Shown piece by piece: positions 11,566-27,899 of a DNA stretch of 64,000 nucleotides. The stretch is taken from positions 124,001-188,000 of the forward strand of contig JAQFWX010000029.1 in NCBI GenBank assembly GCA_027605045.1, written 5' to 3'. This DNA is from Phallus indusiatus (taxonomy: Eukaryota; Basidiomycota; Agaricomycetes; Phallales; Phallaceae). The notes beneath the pieces were generated by a model. That model was not told where the DNA came from. It did no database searches and saw only the letters and a program-made list of their open reading frames with translations. The position numbers and the translations under genes are program-made. How positions within the stretch are numbered: position 1 is the stretch's first letter; every line of letters starts with the position of its first letter.

Positions 11566-14500
11566 CTACCAGGATCCAGCATTAGTTATAAGGTCCTTCA
11601 CTATGATCGCTCGCTCAGAAGCTATCTGCCTGGTCATCTCCACTTGCTTGGACACAGGCAACTCGTCAAATATATCTAACAATCCATCATCAAGGATACT
11701 TTTGTTGAGCGGCTGAGCAGTATATTCGTTCTTGACAAACCTAACCACAGTTCGCTAGTATCAGAAACGAACAAACGAAATAGGGATGGAAATAAACTAC
11801 CTAAAGGCTCTTGGGTTCAATCCGGCAACGTGTTGAACGTTACGGGTCAGTTGACCTTGCAAAAGCTGCAGACGTTTATAAACTGCATCATCAACTGGTA
11901 ATAGTACGTGAAGAGACCCATCAACCGATGCTAATGGACTTAGTATTAGCTTAATGACACCAGCTCATAACACTTTCACCGTACCCATCAATAAACGTGA
12001 GAATGGCAGGTCTGACTTTGTCCGAGATATAGTCGTGATAGATGTACGATATTCGCTATGGCCGTTGAATTCCGTATTCAATACGAGTTCTTGCCCGCCT
12101 TGGGACTCCAAGTCTGCGAAAAGGAGTTGAAAAGTAAAGAAAAGTACGTAGCGCAAGACATACTCAAGGGATCATATGTAAGCAGACGGATCACACCGTC
12201 TTCATCCCCTACTATAATAGAAAGTTGGTCATCCCTGAAGAAGAAATCAACTTGGGAGATGGCTGTGTGCTGTCCATATTTTCCAAGGACAGCTAATTTG
12301 AACGGATCCTCCTGTCGTTGATGTAAGAAGTTTTACATATCAATATTGATTCATAACAAAAATCAACAGCGCACCTGGAAAGCAACAAACCAAACCCCCT
12401 TGACGGCATCACCAATCAGCAAAATATTCTTCATTGTTTTCAGTGACGTCACGTATACTCCGACATCGAGAAATGCCACGCCAACTAGCCGTTCGTCCAG
12501 CTCAAAAGCGCGGACAAAAACCTTTTTTAACGCCTGTTAAGTGCTGCGTGATATAGCGGATTATTATCATATAACGTGCCTTTTGGCCCATAGACGACAC
12601 GAGGTAACCATTGATGCCGCAAATAGCTGTCACGGCTCCCTTGGCGTCGTCGCGACAAAGTAGCCGTAGACGGTGGCGTCTTTTTGAAACAGGATCGGGA
12701 ACAACCTCAATTATTTCGAAAATGTACGCCTGTGCCGTGATCAATCATAAATCAAAAAAAAATCGAAAATAAATGGCTTTACAGCTCCTTTGACAGCCAG
12801 ATCTTCTCCGCGGAAAACGGTAGTAGCCACAGCAATAAACTCTTTTAATCCACTGGACGTGCTTAGTGTTTCTAATTCAACGCATTCGATTGCGTTGACG
12901 AATTCATTCGAGGGGAATTCATATCTGAGAGGTATTAGCTACTGCACAAGAAGTTGAGAAAAGAGCATACCCATCCAACGTAGTCCAATCTTCTGGAGAT
13001 ATAAGTTCTAGCGTTGAGGACTCCATTTGTGGTTCGCTAATGTTCATTGCTTAGAGGTCATTAGCAATATCACCAAAAATTGGCATTAAATTAGCATACC
13101 ATCCGGTACCCAGCTGGGCTCCCCATCATCGTCGAATAGAACGAATTTAGTTTTTAATGAAGACGCTGCCACGATTAATCCTGTTGACGGATCATGCGTG
13201 ATACTCGTGTAAGGTCGGCCTCGGGGTATAGAGCGTAAAGGTATCGGGGCATCCAAACACAAATCAGGCATCCATTCGATCAAGCATGGACCCTAACATA
13301 TGCTATCGTAAGTATCTACCATTTTTGTTTAATGAATGCTGAATATGTACCTCGTCCGTATAAAGTAGGAAATCTCCTTTAGAGCCCCACACCGAACATG
13401 TGGTAAAGGCGTGCACAACTGGATGTCCCGAAGGAAATAACCTAACGCCCCCTCGATTCGTAGCGATAATCCAATGCGGCCTATCCCCAGTGAAAAACAC
13501 TCCGTTTAATGAATGGGATGGTTTTGTTTGGGTTTTGAATGGTATTAGACGCCGTTGTATACGCTTAGTCTCATGCGGTGCACCTTGTTCCGAGGCTTCA
13601 TCAAAGGAGTCGAGGGGTTTTGAAAGGATTTTGGTAAATTGAATAAGAAGGCTGGATTCACGATGTGATGGGAATTCAGGCGGCGCAGTCGTTGGGTGAA
13701 TTTTGTATATTGCAAGCTGAGCGCACCGGATATACACCTATAAAATTATGACGTCAGTAAGTCATTCCGATGTCTGAGTGAATATAAAAGCCCACCAAGA
13801 GGTGCAAGGAAGGATCATTCTCGCCTAACGGAGTTATAATGAGTTGTTCAATATCAAATTGGTCGGGTTTTCTTGGAGGATCTTCTGGAACTGATTTTGC
13901 TACAGCATCCAAAGATTCTGTTAATGTGCTTTGCAAAGGAACAGTGAATGTCGTCGAAAATACTAGAGCAAGTTTTGGAAGCGACCATATCTAAAAAAAA
14001 GAGCATTGAACATTAAAAACAATCAGAATAACGAAAGAGTACCAACCTCTAGGATTCCTTGAGGTCGACAAAGAAGTAACCATTGCGATCCCCTGCTGGA
14101 ATCGGTTGCGGCTTCTAGTGTAGTTGTTTGACCTTTTCCTTTGGTTTTATTCTGTGTCAAATTAGGATTATAGCCGAGTTTGAAAAGGTTCATTTGATCG
14201 GAACAAAAGGATGCCGTGAGATAACGAGAACTCTGATGAAAGTTACAGACTGTGACGATAATGCAACAAAAAAGTATAAACTACCTTTTCTCCCATGGCT
14301 GACATGTCTTTCCTGCGTATCTTGCCACGTTCAGCTTCACCGACGAAAAGACCTAGGGTGTCGTCCTCCCGAAGGATCAAGATAAATGGGTCAGATATGC
14401 TGCAGGCCCTAATTTTGGGACGGGTCATGTTTCCATCCATGTCTTTAATGACTTGACGCTCTGTTCCGTCTGTAAAAAAAATAAAGATTGAAAGGTTATT

Positions 14501-17061
14501 CTAAAAACCGTCAAGCATGGAGCACACAAACCCGTTTCCAAAACGCGTAACGCGTTTGTGGTCACTTGAAGAATAGCAGTTCTTTGAAAAAATGATGCTG
14601 CACCAATAGTCGCTACAGTAACGCGTCCAAAAATCACGGGATCACTTTTAGGAGATCGTGAAGCAGACGCCATCTGACAAAGATATGAAACACTGGCCAA
14701 TTTGAAAATCGATGCATGGGACATACTCTTGAAAGTCCGGGACTAGGGGTTGCGTCAGTGCTGACGATGATTGAGTCATCGTCATGTATTCCTGATCGCC
14801 CCGGGTGCGAGCTAGTGGATTTGGAGCCTGGTCTTACTGAGAGAGACCATACCCCGCGACTACCTCCTATTGCGTGAAGTTTCCGTTTTAGCCGTGTCGG
14901 AAGATCTCGCTGAATCAAGAGGAATATATCATTTTCTTTTGTTGAGAACAAAACGACACCTACTTGGAACAGAGTGAAACCACCTAGATAATCAACGCCT
15001 GTACAAGCCACTAATTCGGGAACGTAACGATCCTGTTTTCAGTCGTAAGAACACAGTTTTGAGCCAAAATGATCCAGATACTAACTCCGTTTCGTGCCAG
15101 TTCAAACGCCATAGCACTGATTGGGCCATATTCACGGAGAGAATCTCGAAGTGCCAACCGTAAAACTGTTCTTGTTTCACCATGACCATTGACCATTTTA
15201 TTCGGAGCATCACTGGGTTCCAAAACTTTCTCTCCATAAATATCTGATCGCGGGCTAGCATACTAGAATCTTTGAATAAAAGTCAAACAGAGTCTCACCG
15301 TCGTCTAAATCCATATCAGCATCAGCATTTTCAGCGGCAATCGCTGTTGAGCTGACGGTATCTTTAAGCTCCTCCAATATTCGTAGCACTTTCAATATAG
15401 AGCATGGTCCGGCAGTGCTGCCGACGAAAAAATGATCAGATCCAACGCCGACCACGACGGAAGGTATAGTGCATTGAGCGATGTGAGGTGAAATAATGAT
15501 ATTTAAAACGACCCGGCCTTCCACTTCTATTTCCACGGGATGGACAAACCCTTGCTTGGTGAAAAGCAGCATATTACGATCATCAATGAATAGGAGTTTG
15601 GACGCTTCTAGCGCAATGTCTCTATTCTTTGAAGACTCGTCTTCAATCATTTTAATATCTGTCGTTCTTGAAGCCCAACCATTAGCTGGAATCGCGGTTA
15701 CCCGTCCAGTATGTTCCACATGTAAGATTGAGTCCGCTGCGACAAGGAGAACTCCACCATAGCTAGTGGGACACGGATGGACTGCTAAACAGTCGTACGG
15801 TAGGTTATGCACCTGAAAGATTATAGGATACAGCCGCGTGTTGAGGTCAAGGGTTATCACAAAAAGCGACGTGGTATCTCTAAATTCTTTCAAACGCCTA
15901 AGAAGATATTAGCTATTTGAGATAAACGATTAGATACGCATTGATACATACCCCGTCCAAGTCTGCTGATATTCGCAAAGGATGGCGATTGTTGGATTGT
16001 TGAATCCTGGTAGGAATGTTAGGTCTATGATATTATGGATTTTCTCGTCAATTTCTGTAAGAGTAACGATAAAACTGGGAGAATAGGGGACGTCTCTAAA
16101 GTGATGCAAATGAGTTTAAGGAAAAATTGGGCAATGATAAAGAACCCAACCTTCCAAGAATCTGGTCTTGCTCTCCAACATCCAAATCGACGAGGGATTG
16201 GTAAAATGGAAGTACAGCCAACGAATCTCTGGGCAGAGATAAGACTGCACAACGTGAATCGGGATCCATTTGTAATTGCGCCCGGTGGGAAGAAGTGTTA
16301 TGTGAAAGCTAAAAGGATATCAGACCGGCAAAAAGAAGAGAACCACACCTTCGTTACCTGTATTGCCCTTTCATAAGTATGTATAGATAACGTTATCAAA
16401 TCATAAACACTATTTGACCATTCCAAAATAGCAATCTGTTAAGGACTCATTTCAGCAACGTTATCACTGGGCAGAAGGCGATAAGAGCGACCTTGGCATC
16501 CTTGAACGAGACAACCAGCCTGTCTAGGCCGTCGACAGCGGTTGCTAATGTTTTGACGCGGTCCAGACCAATAACAACACCATGTAGTCGATGAGAACGA
16601 ACGAGATATAATCGCGTAACTGTCGACTGAACAACATTCTGGTTGTAAGCGGTGGACTTTGAAGAGACCAATTTATTAGTATCGCACGTATGTAGTCAAG
16701 AGTGAGAAAAGGACACTTCATTACGCAATGCAACGACAATACAAAGCATTAAATAAAAGCAAATAGTCACCTTTACGACACCAACGTTAACGAAACCCTC
16801 GCCCTGATGATCCATTTCAACCTCGCCCTCCACAGCCTCAGTTCCTTTCCGACCACTAGTGCCAACATTTTCAACCATAGGTAAAGGTGCTGGTTCTTCA
16901 CGTATTTCATATATTCTGAGATAACTGGATCTTGCGACGACAAGGTTTCGGAACGATTCCTTGCCAGAGCTGTCTCCACGCAGTGTATTAGGAATAAGAT
17001 TCAAACTGGTGGCATACTCAACCCCGCTCGGAGGAAGAAGCTCCCTGCGCAAGCCCTGCAT
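11566..17061 (-). CDS. CFT1: cleavage and polyadenylation specificity factor subunit CPSF160/Cft1
   Basis: Cft1/CPSF160 is the large beta-propeller scaffold of the nuclear complex that recognises the polyadenylation signal and directs pre-mRNA 3' cleavage. The N-terminus MQGLRRELLPPSGVEYATSL then NLVVARSSYLRIYEIREE is diagnostic. It is followed by LYLVRSHRLHGVVIGLDRVK and DGLDRLVVSFKDAKVALIAF (16447-16620). Central exons (13300-15900) hold propeller strands such as LPYDCLAVHPCPTSYGGVLL. The C-terminus (11566-11748) is ILDDGLLDIFDELPVSKQVE, MTRQIASERAIIVKDL, ending NAGSW-stop, the Cft1 C-terminal helix region. Roughly 20 short introns are inferred. DDB1 is the related alternative, but the N- and C-terminal motifs are those of CPSF160. 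The ATG at 17061 lies 204 bases from the divergent RecQ start. Confidence 0.92.
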
Positions 17062-17265
17062 GAGCCTGTCCTCCTATCTCAATTAACTTTGTCTTTTTAG
17101 ACTGTTTGTGAATACACAGCACCAAGCTCCACCAGCGAGGACTCGGACAAGGTTGAAAAACAATCGCTTTGGCGCCCAAATCGTTATGTCAGCCAAACAG
17201 ACCATTGGTGTCCACAACGCGCCGCGGCTCTTGCCTTTCAGTTTTTGTTCCCGCTACTGCATGAC
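17062..17265. promoter_or_regulatory. divergent promoter shared by CFT1 and the RecQ helicase gene
   Basis: Only 204 bases lie between the two ATGs, so both promoters must fit here. A CCAAT-like box was not obvious. Pyrimidine-rich tracts near 17080-17100 suit the minus gene. Confidence 0.5.
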
Positions 17266-20776
<3,511 letters not shown>

Positions 20777-20975
20777 CTCATATGACGTGCGGAGAACTCG
20801 CCTTGGACAATAATTAAAGTATCAGGAATGTTATACAACAGGCTCCGGGCTTGTAACCGTACAATTACAGTTAAGTAATACAAGGGTGCTATGAATATTG
20901 GACGCCGTCTCGTGTGGTAAAAAAAAACGAAAAAAAAAAAAACCTAAGCTCCATATATCTTTTTCATGGCTTTTT
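20777..20975. other. convergent 3' spacer
   Basis: Short 3' region between the RecQ gene and the proline-rich minus-strand gene. It has an A-rich tract (20920-20942) and nothing else notable. Confidence 0.4.
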
Positions 20976-22139
20976 TCATAAAGATGTTTTCTTCAATACG
21001 GGCCTCATCTTCTTACGAATAAGCCGACGTTTCATATCAATTACAGTTCCTTCTTCGTTCATCCAGCCCCGTCCTGGTTCCGGGTAATTTTGAAGATCGG
21101 CGGGATATTGCTCGTGCTCAAGAGCGGCGACGTAAGATCCATCATTGTCCCACAATTGGTCTCCTCGTCTGTTAAACCAGCCCTTGCGACGTTCCGAGTG
21201 GTCAGGTAAGACCGGATTATCATGAAAACGGACGGATCGCGTGTTAGGTGAGGGAAAGGAAAAATCTGAGAATCGGCGAACCCGCGGCGAAGCTTGAATG
21301 GAAGATGGAGGGGATTCGGAAGAAACGGAAGAATGCAAAGCATCATAATATCGATGATCATCAGGATGATGACTGAGAGATGAGTTAGAAAGACTAGGGG
21401 AATGGAAAGAACCATCCGAAATTTCGGGTGAGTTAGGAATGAGAGCAACATCTAAGGAGGAAGGAACGTGCTGGGGTGAGTTTCGGGCACCCAAGAACAC
21501 TGGGTCTGCTACATGCAATGAAGGACGCGGAGGTCCCAGCAGATCGTCGTCCTCGTCATCCGCGAAATATCCTTGAGGATGGCGGGGCATCGAGAAGTGT
21601 GCATCGGGATGGTGCTCGTCCACCATGAATGGAGGAGATGGCGGGAAATTATTATGTGGGACCGGAGGGAGCGGCAAAGGCCTACTTTCATAATTATTTC
21701 TTGGAGGTGGGGGAGGCGGGGGAGGTGGTGGTGCGCTGGGGAAATTCCTGGGGTTGTTCGAGAAAGGATCACGACCTTGGTAGTACCGAGCGCCGTTTCG
21801 GTTGTACTTGTGATCCGGGATCGGAGGCTGGGTCCAAGAACGATGTCGTGAAGATGGACCGTCTACGAGATTAACTACAACGCCTGGTTCTGCATGCAAA
21901 ACATGAACGACAGGGTCGTAATAGGAGGAACCTCCGAAGGTCGCAAAGGGATAACCATATTTGTCGTAGCTCGTTGGCTTGACTCTACGACGATCAGAGG
22001 CTTGTACCTTATGCGAATTCCTCGCAAAAAGATTCAAATCATAAACAAGACCCATAGGTTGAGGGAACATTAGGAAAAACGAGGGAAATAGTTTTCGCTC
22101 GCCAAACAGCGACGAGTGAAGCAATATAAACCACAACAT
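20976..22139 (-). CDS. hypothetical proline-rich protein, N-terminus uncertain
   Basis: A continuous 387-codon frame with no intron runs from an ATG at 22139 to a stop at 20976. It starts with a hydrophobic stretch (MLWFILLHSSLFGERKLF, then PSFFLMFPQPMGLVYDLNLF). Next come a charged block (DRRRVKP), a run of ten prolines (near 21710-21740), and a Ser/Pro/Asp-rich tail with a basic C-terminus (KRRLIRKKMRP). I do not recognise a family. The hydrophobic start and further hydrophobic minus-strand frames at 22140-22520 suggest this may be the last exon of a multi-exon membrane protein. An in-frame TAA nine bases before the ATG means any upstream part would have to join by splicing. Confidence that the frame is coding is good; confidence in the start is low. 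Confidence 0.6.
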   Translation of the reverse strand: MLWFILLHSSLFGERKLFPSFFLMFPQPMGLVYDLNLFARNSHKVQASDRRRVKPTSYDKYGYPFATFGGSSYYDPVVHVLHAEPGVVVNLVDGPSSRHRSWTQPPIPDHKYNRNGARYYQGRDPFSNNPRNFPSAPPPPPPPPPPRNNYESRPLPLPPVPHNNFPPSPPFMVDEHHPDAHFSMPRHPQGYFADDEDDDLLGPPRPSLHVADPVFLGARNSPQHVPSSLDVALIPNSPEISDGSFHSPSLSNSSLSHHPDDHRYYDALHSSVSSESPPSSIQASPRVRRFSDFSFPSPNTRSVRFHDNPVLPDHSERRKGWFNRRGDQLWDNDGSYVAALEHEQYPADLQNYPEPGRGWMNEEGTVIDMKRRLIRKKMRPVLKKTSL

Positions 22140-23040
22140 TGTTTGAATTTATGGATAGACCGTTGGCTACATGCAGTATGGGCGTGACAAGGGTTGCATC
22201 CTCCAGAAATGTGAAGTTCCTAAAGAAAGGTGTGGCGTACATGTGTGTTCTTGCAGGAGTTGTGGTATTCGGAGACCCACTATTTTTTGAATCAAGGCCT
22301 CAAGATAATCAACAGGGACCCACATCCGGTATAATACGTAGTAGTACTCGCAGTTTCCTCCTAAATTCAATGCCATATTTAGTGGGCGCATGTCCGATTG
22401 AGATCGAAGTGAAGCGCAGGTGTTCAAAAGGAGTGCAGAGGAAGTGCCAAAATCCAAAATGAAGAGAGCACAAGACCAAGAGAGTACAAAGATATGAAGT
22501 CCATTTGACCCATGAGTGTAAAAGTAATGTCCGCGAGTTTTGCTTGATTAGCGGCTTTATTATTTTGCATTGTTGGGGGATACGAGGTATGATCATGGGT
22601 TCAAAGCGAACGGAAACGCGGCGATAAGGAAATCGAAAGCTTGGGATATTAACGTGCATTCATGATGATAGCTTTCTTCAGTGCGGATACCGGTTTATAA
22701 CATGTATCATGTGTCCCTCGACAAACAAGGGCAAGCAGTCGTTGCAAACGGTCTGGAGAGATTATCGTGATTCATGAAGACACCGTGTTTTGTGCTTTTT
22801 AGCAGTAATGAACGAAAGTTTTAATTTTTGTGAAACACTTTTGGCAAACATTGGGCGTAAAACCAAGCATTACACGCATGGAAAATGTACGACAGCACAA
22901 ATGCAATGAGCAAAAGGTCGAGTGCTCGTGGTGTCGTGTGGTTGTGAGTGGAGAACCGGCGTGTCCTGCGATTCAAACTCCGCTCGGATCGACGCCCCCC
23001 ACAAGCACCTACAGCTTATCTTGTTCCGCCATCTCTGTTT
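22140..23040. other. divergent intergenic region with possible upstream exons on the minus strand
   Basis: The minus strand carries short hydrophobic frames that look coding, for example MGQMDFISLYSLGLVLSSFW (near 22510-22450) and GNCEYYYVLYRMWVPVDYLE (near 22350-22290). They may be upstream exons of the proline-rich gene, or a separate small membrane protein. I could not join them with convincing splice sites. The part from 22660 to 23040 shows only the presumed promoter of the DNA glycosylase gene. Confidence 0.35.
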
Positions 23041-24552
23041 ATGATCAACGTGAACACACCCATCACAGACTTCAAAGAAAAATTGAGTCGTTTTGAGTAC
23101 TCAACGCCGACAAGGAAATCGGTTCGCCTTTTGTCAAAACAAGAATCTGAAAACGATAATGCTGGAAGGCTGAAGAGGACGATTGCTGCTGTGGACAGCA
23201 GCAACGAGGAAGAAGAAGAAGAAAAGATTCCGACTAAGAAAGTTCGTACTAAGGCCAAAGCAAAAGCCAAACGTGGATACGCGTCTCCTGAAAAATATGC
23301 ACATTTAAAAGGACTAACTGACATCTTGGCACCTGACTTGGATAGTAAGTCGTATCAAAAGTCTTTTTTTGCAGCTTAAACGCTAATCAGAGTCAAACAC
23401 AAAAAAGTTGTATTCTGTGGCATAAAGTGATTGGGTTCATCAATCTATATTCCTACTTCATTCATCATTCAATTAGTCCCGGCCTCATGTCAGCGACCAG
23501 TGGGCATCATTTCGCTAATCCAAGTAACCACTTTTGGCGTGCTCTTCATCTCGGTGGTTAGTGCGTTCTCTATTGATAGCATCGGCCATGCTTTAAACCA
23601 AACCTATAATTCATAAGGCCTAACCTCAAGGCTTTTGTCACCTTCTGAAGATGTGTCATTACCGCAGTCATATTCTATGGGCATGGTGTGGTCGATCAAT
23701 ATCATTAACATAAGATGTTTCTATTGACCGAAATTTGTATTTATAGACTAACCTGGTCTATCGAGTTTCTTCCGAGGTACCCGACTTGATTAAACCTACC
23801 GTTTATAATACTTAAGCTTAACCCGTCTCAGCAAGCTGAACTGTCGAAAGTTGAGATGAAACAATCGGTGCCTAATCTCCTGGATAAAGTCACCCGATAC
23901 AAACCCCGAGTCATATGCTTCGTCGGCAAAGGAATCTGGCTTATCGTCGAGGCTGTGTTAAAGCAGTTACTTCAGCAGCACGGGAAAACAGTATCTCACC
24001 GCATCGCATCTAAAGGTGCCTTGGCTGTAAAATCCGAAGTCAAACTAGAAGAGGTTAAGTTAGAGGTTAAACTGGAAGATGAGGTTAAGCTCGAGGCTCT
24101 CGATGCCGAGGCTAAGTTAGAAGATGTCGTTAAATCAGAAGATGAGGAAATTGACCCTGATAGACAATTGCCGTCTTCAGTAACGACTCAAAAGAAGACC
24201 AAAGCGAAATCCTTTAATTGGGGTTTGCAGCCGTACAAGTTCCTTTTTACAAAGGAATCAGAGACCTCCGCGAAACAGGAAACGTTAATATACGTAATGC
24301 CCTCCACTGTGATTGGTTTCTCTGTTCCTGCTGAATACATAATTGATTACGTTTTAGTCCGGACGCGTGGTGAGCCACCAGGTGCGTTCAGTCATTTGTC
24401 TTCATTATGCAACGCTTATAACTTTCCAGCTTACCGATAAAGTAAAACTGTTCAAGACTTTGCACGATACCGTTCAAAATATCAAGCAAGGTGAACTGGA
24501 TACCTCGGAATTTACACCCATACCAGGGGATGCCCTAGTGATACAATCCTAA
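23041..24552 (+). CDS. TDG/MUG-type G/T(U)-mismatch DNA glycosylase
   Basis: This uracil/thymine-DNA glycosylase of the MUG/TDG family excises U or T mispaired with G in base-excision repair. The first exon is basic and Glu-rich (EEEEEEKIPTKKVRTKAKAK). After a short intron, KKVVFCGINPG is assembled across the intron 23429-23477; it is the catalytic Asn-containing motif. SATSGHHFANPSNHFWRAL follows, and then GMTNLVYRVSSE, the second conserved motif. KPRVICFVGKGIWLIVEAVL matches the family core, and YVMPSTSGRVVSHQL is built from three exons near 24290-24440. Between core strands lies an unusual charged insertion with repeated VKLE units (about 24030-24150). The C-terminus reads KVKLFKTLHDTVQNIKQG. 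The start at 23041 was chosen as the first ATG; the longer open frame has only a GTG upstream. Confidence 0.88.
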
Positions 24553-25533
24553 AAATTTGAAATTTTATGACGCGCGGCCGCCATAGCTTAGATAAATTTC
24601 TCACTAAACGTGAAATACTCCGAATAATTGCCATGGAAAACTGATTATAAGGCTGATTTTAGTTATATCGCGTGTGCGTATCTTTTATCATTCTTTTTTT
24701 TCGCATTCTTATATCCGATGTAGAGGAAATGATACATACAATATCGTCCAATCATAATTTATGTAGTAGTATTTTTTCGCAAGCTGAAATATATCCTCCG
24801 TTTTCGGTCCAATACCTGACGCTGCTTTTGACTTTTAACCAGTCAAAAATCGCTTGAACATTTAGGACGTTGACGAAATTGGTATTTGCAGACCACAGCT
24901 CGCCCGCGATGCCAATCACCCAAATTAATGGATCCTCGGATACATCGGGTGTGGCCTCATCATTTCTATTGGTCGGATTCTCAATTCGTGCAAAGATCAA
25001 CAATTCAATTGGTTCATGGTGTGACTCTACTGGACGGTTGTGCCATCATCACATCAGCAACAGGAATAAAGCATCATATCATGTTCCTGCAATACCCGAG
25101 GTGCTATTAGCTGATCGCTCATTACGGCTCGGAGCATGATCCAGTGTTTCGTAACTGACTTCTCAACTGCTCATTGCAGGATTAACAAACGGGTTGCCAC
25201 GAATTTGTCGTGCAGATTACCATCAATGGGTGAGTGGTGATGATTTCGGTTCACTGTAGTTGGTCGATTCCAGTCTTATATGGCTAAAAAGAGCTAATTA
25301 GACTTATGATCTCTCAGGGCTCTGACTTGCCGCCTCCTGTCTCGAGGGATCGGTTTACGTTTACAAGGACATTTATTGGTGCCAAAGTTGAGGCGTAATC
25401 AGAAGGTTCATATCCGTAACTCTGGTAAAGCACGAAAACGACCAAAAATTAATTCTCTTGCTATCCTTCTTCTCTATCTTTGTTTTTTTTTTCGTTTTCA
25501 CTAGATGCGTTAGCCGATGAACTCAGATTTAGG
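24553..25533. other. intergenic region with an unassigned possibly coding stretch
   Basis: Plus-strand frames around 24915-25112 (MDPRIHRVWPHHFYWSDSQF, then VQRSTIQLVHGVTLLDGCAI) and 25180-25245 (LTNGLPRICRADYHQW) have protein-like composition. They are short and in different frames, and match no family I recognise. They may be remnants of a gene or a small intron-containing gene. The right-hand part (25400-25533) is the promoter region of the first peroxidase. Confidence 0.3.
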
Positions 25534-25540
25534 TATAAAA
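25534..25540 (+). promoter_or_regulatory. TATA box of the first manganese peroxidase gene
   Basis: TATAAAA lies 85 bases upstream of the ATG at 25619. The equivalent box in the tandem copy sits at almost the same distance (82 bases), which supports both. Confidence 0.7.
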
Positions 25541-25618
25541 GCTTTGCGAAATGTGTCTTAGGCTCTTCAGACTTTCAAGTCGACTGGTCATCTAGTTCAT
25601 CCTTCTAGAGATTCAACA

Positions 25619-27090
<1,472 letters not shown>

Positions 27091-27899
27091 ACAATTCGAC
27101 TCAAATTGAAGAAAGCTGATTTGACGCTTTCTTTCTTGCTCGATTGTTGATTTATTGCCTTATCTATTCGTTGTAGAAGCGTTGGGTCTGACGCAGTTAA
27201 AAGCCTGTGCTTTTGTTTTTTTACTATCTATTGTCGGGGGTGATTGTTGGTTGTTGTAAATATGTCCGAAGTTTCTTTATAAAAAAATGCTGTCTGGTAT
27301 CATTAAATTCTGAGCATCACGTTGTGCCTTTTTTTAAACTTCTGGATTTGTTTTATGGCGAGTTGGACAAATCGTTTGATTCAGATGCACGTGCTTCTCG
27401 GACCTTCCAAGTTGGTTCTTTCACCAGCATCAACAAATATCGCATGCGAAACAGTTACATACTTTAAAAGAGGAACAATGCACCATAATCATATTTCATT
27501 GTTTTCTGACATGGATCAGGTCGACCGTCAAACTATGATCTTCGGTTACTTAAACGAATGAATGAACGTTAACCTACGCAGGTAATAAATAGGCATGCGG
27601 CATGCGGTGAGACGGAGGATTTGACGAGATGGGCGCAGTTCATTCATAACCTATTGACAGGCAGTTTCGAGAAGCAAGGTTCTATTCCAAAGATGCGAGA
27701 AACAGGGGTGGTGTTCCTGACTAGGACCTCCAAAGCAAGCAAAAGCAAATGAATGGATTGGAAAGGGACGGCAACAAGGAAGTTCTCAAAGGAAGCGTCA
27801 AGGAGAAAGGGCGCCTGTATTGTCAAATTACGTAAGGGGATTACGTAGCAAAGTTCCACGGCCAGGCATCACCAGAGCCACACCAGAGCTCGATTCGTT
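27091..27899. other. downstream flank of peroxidase copy 1
   Basis: Contains the T-rich 3' region of the peroxidase and no supported gene. Small tandem motifs (gcatgcggcatgcgg near 27594) and a paired ttacgta motif (near 27830 and 27841) are present but unexplained. Confidence 0.3.

Noticed and set aside
16035..16376. 113-codon plus-strand frame
   Set aside because: Antisense to the CPSF160/Cft1 gene with no recognisable domain.
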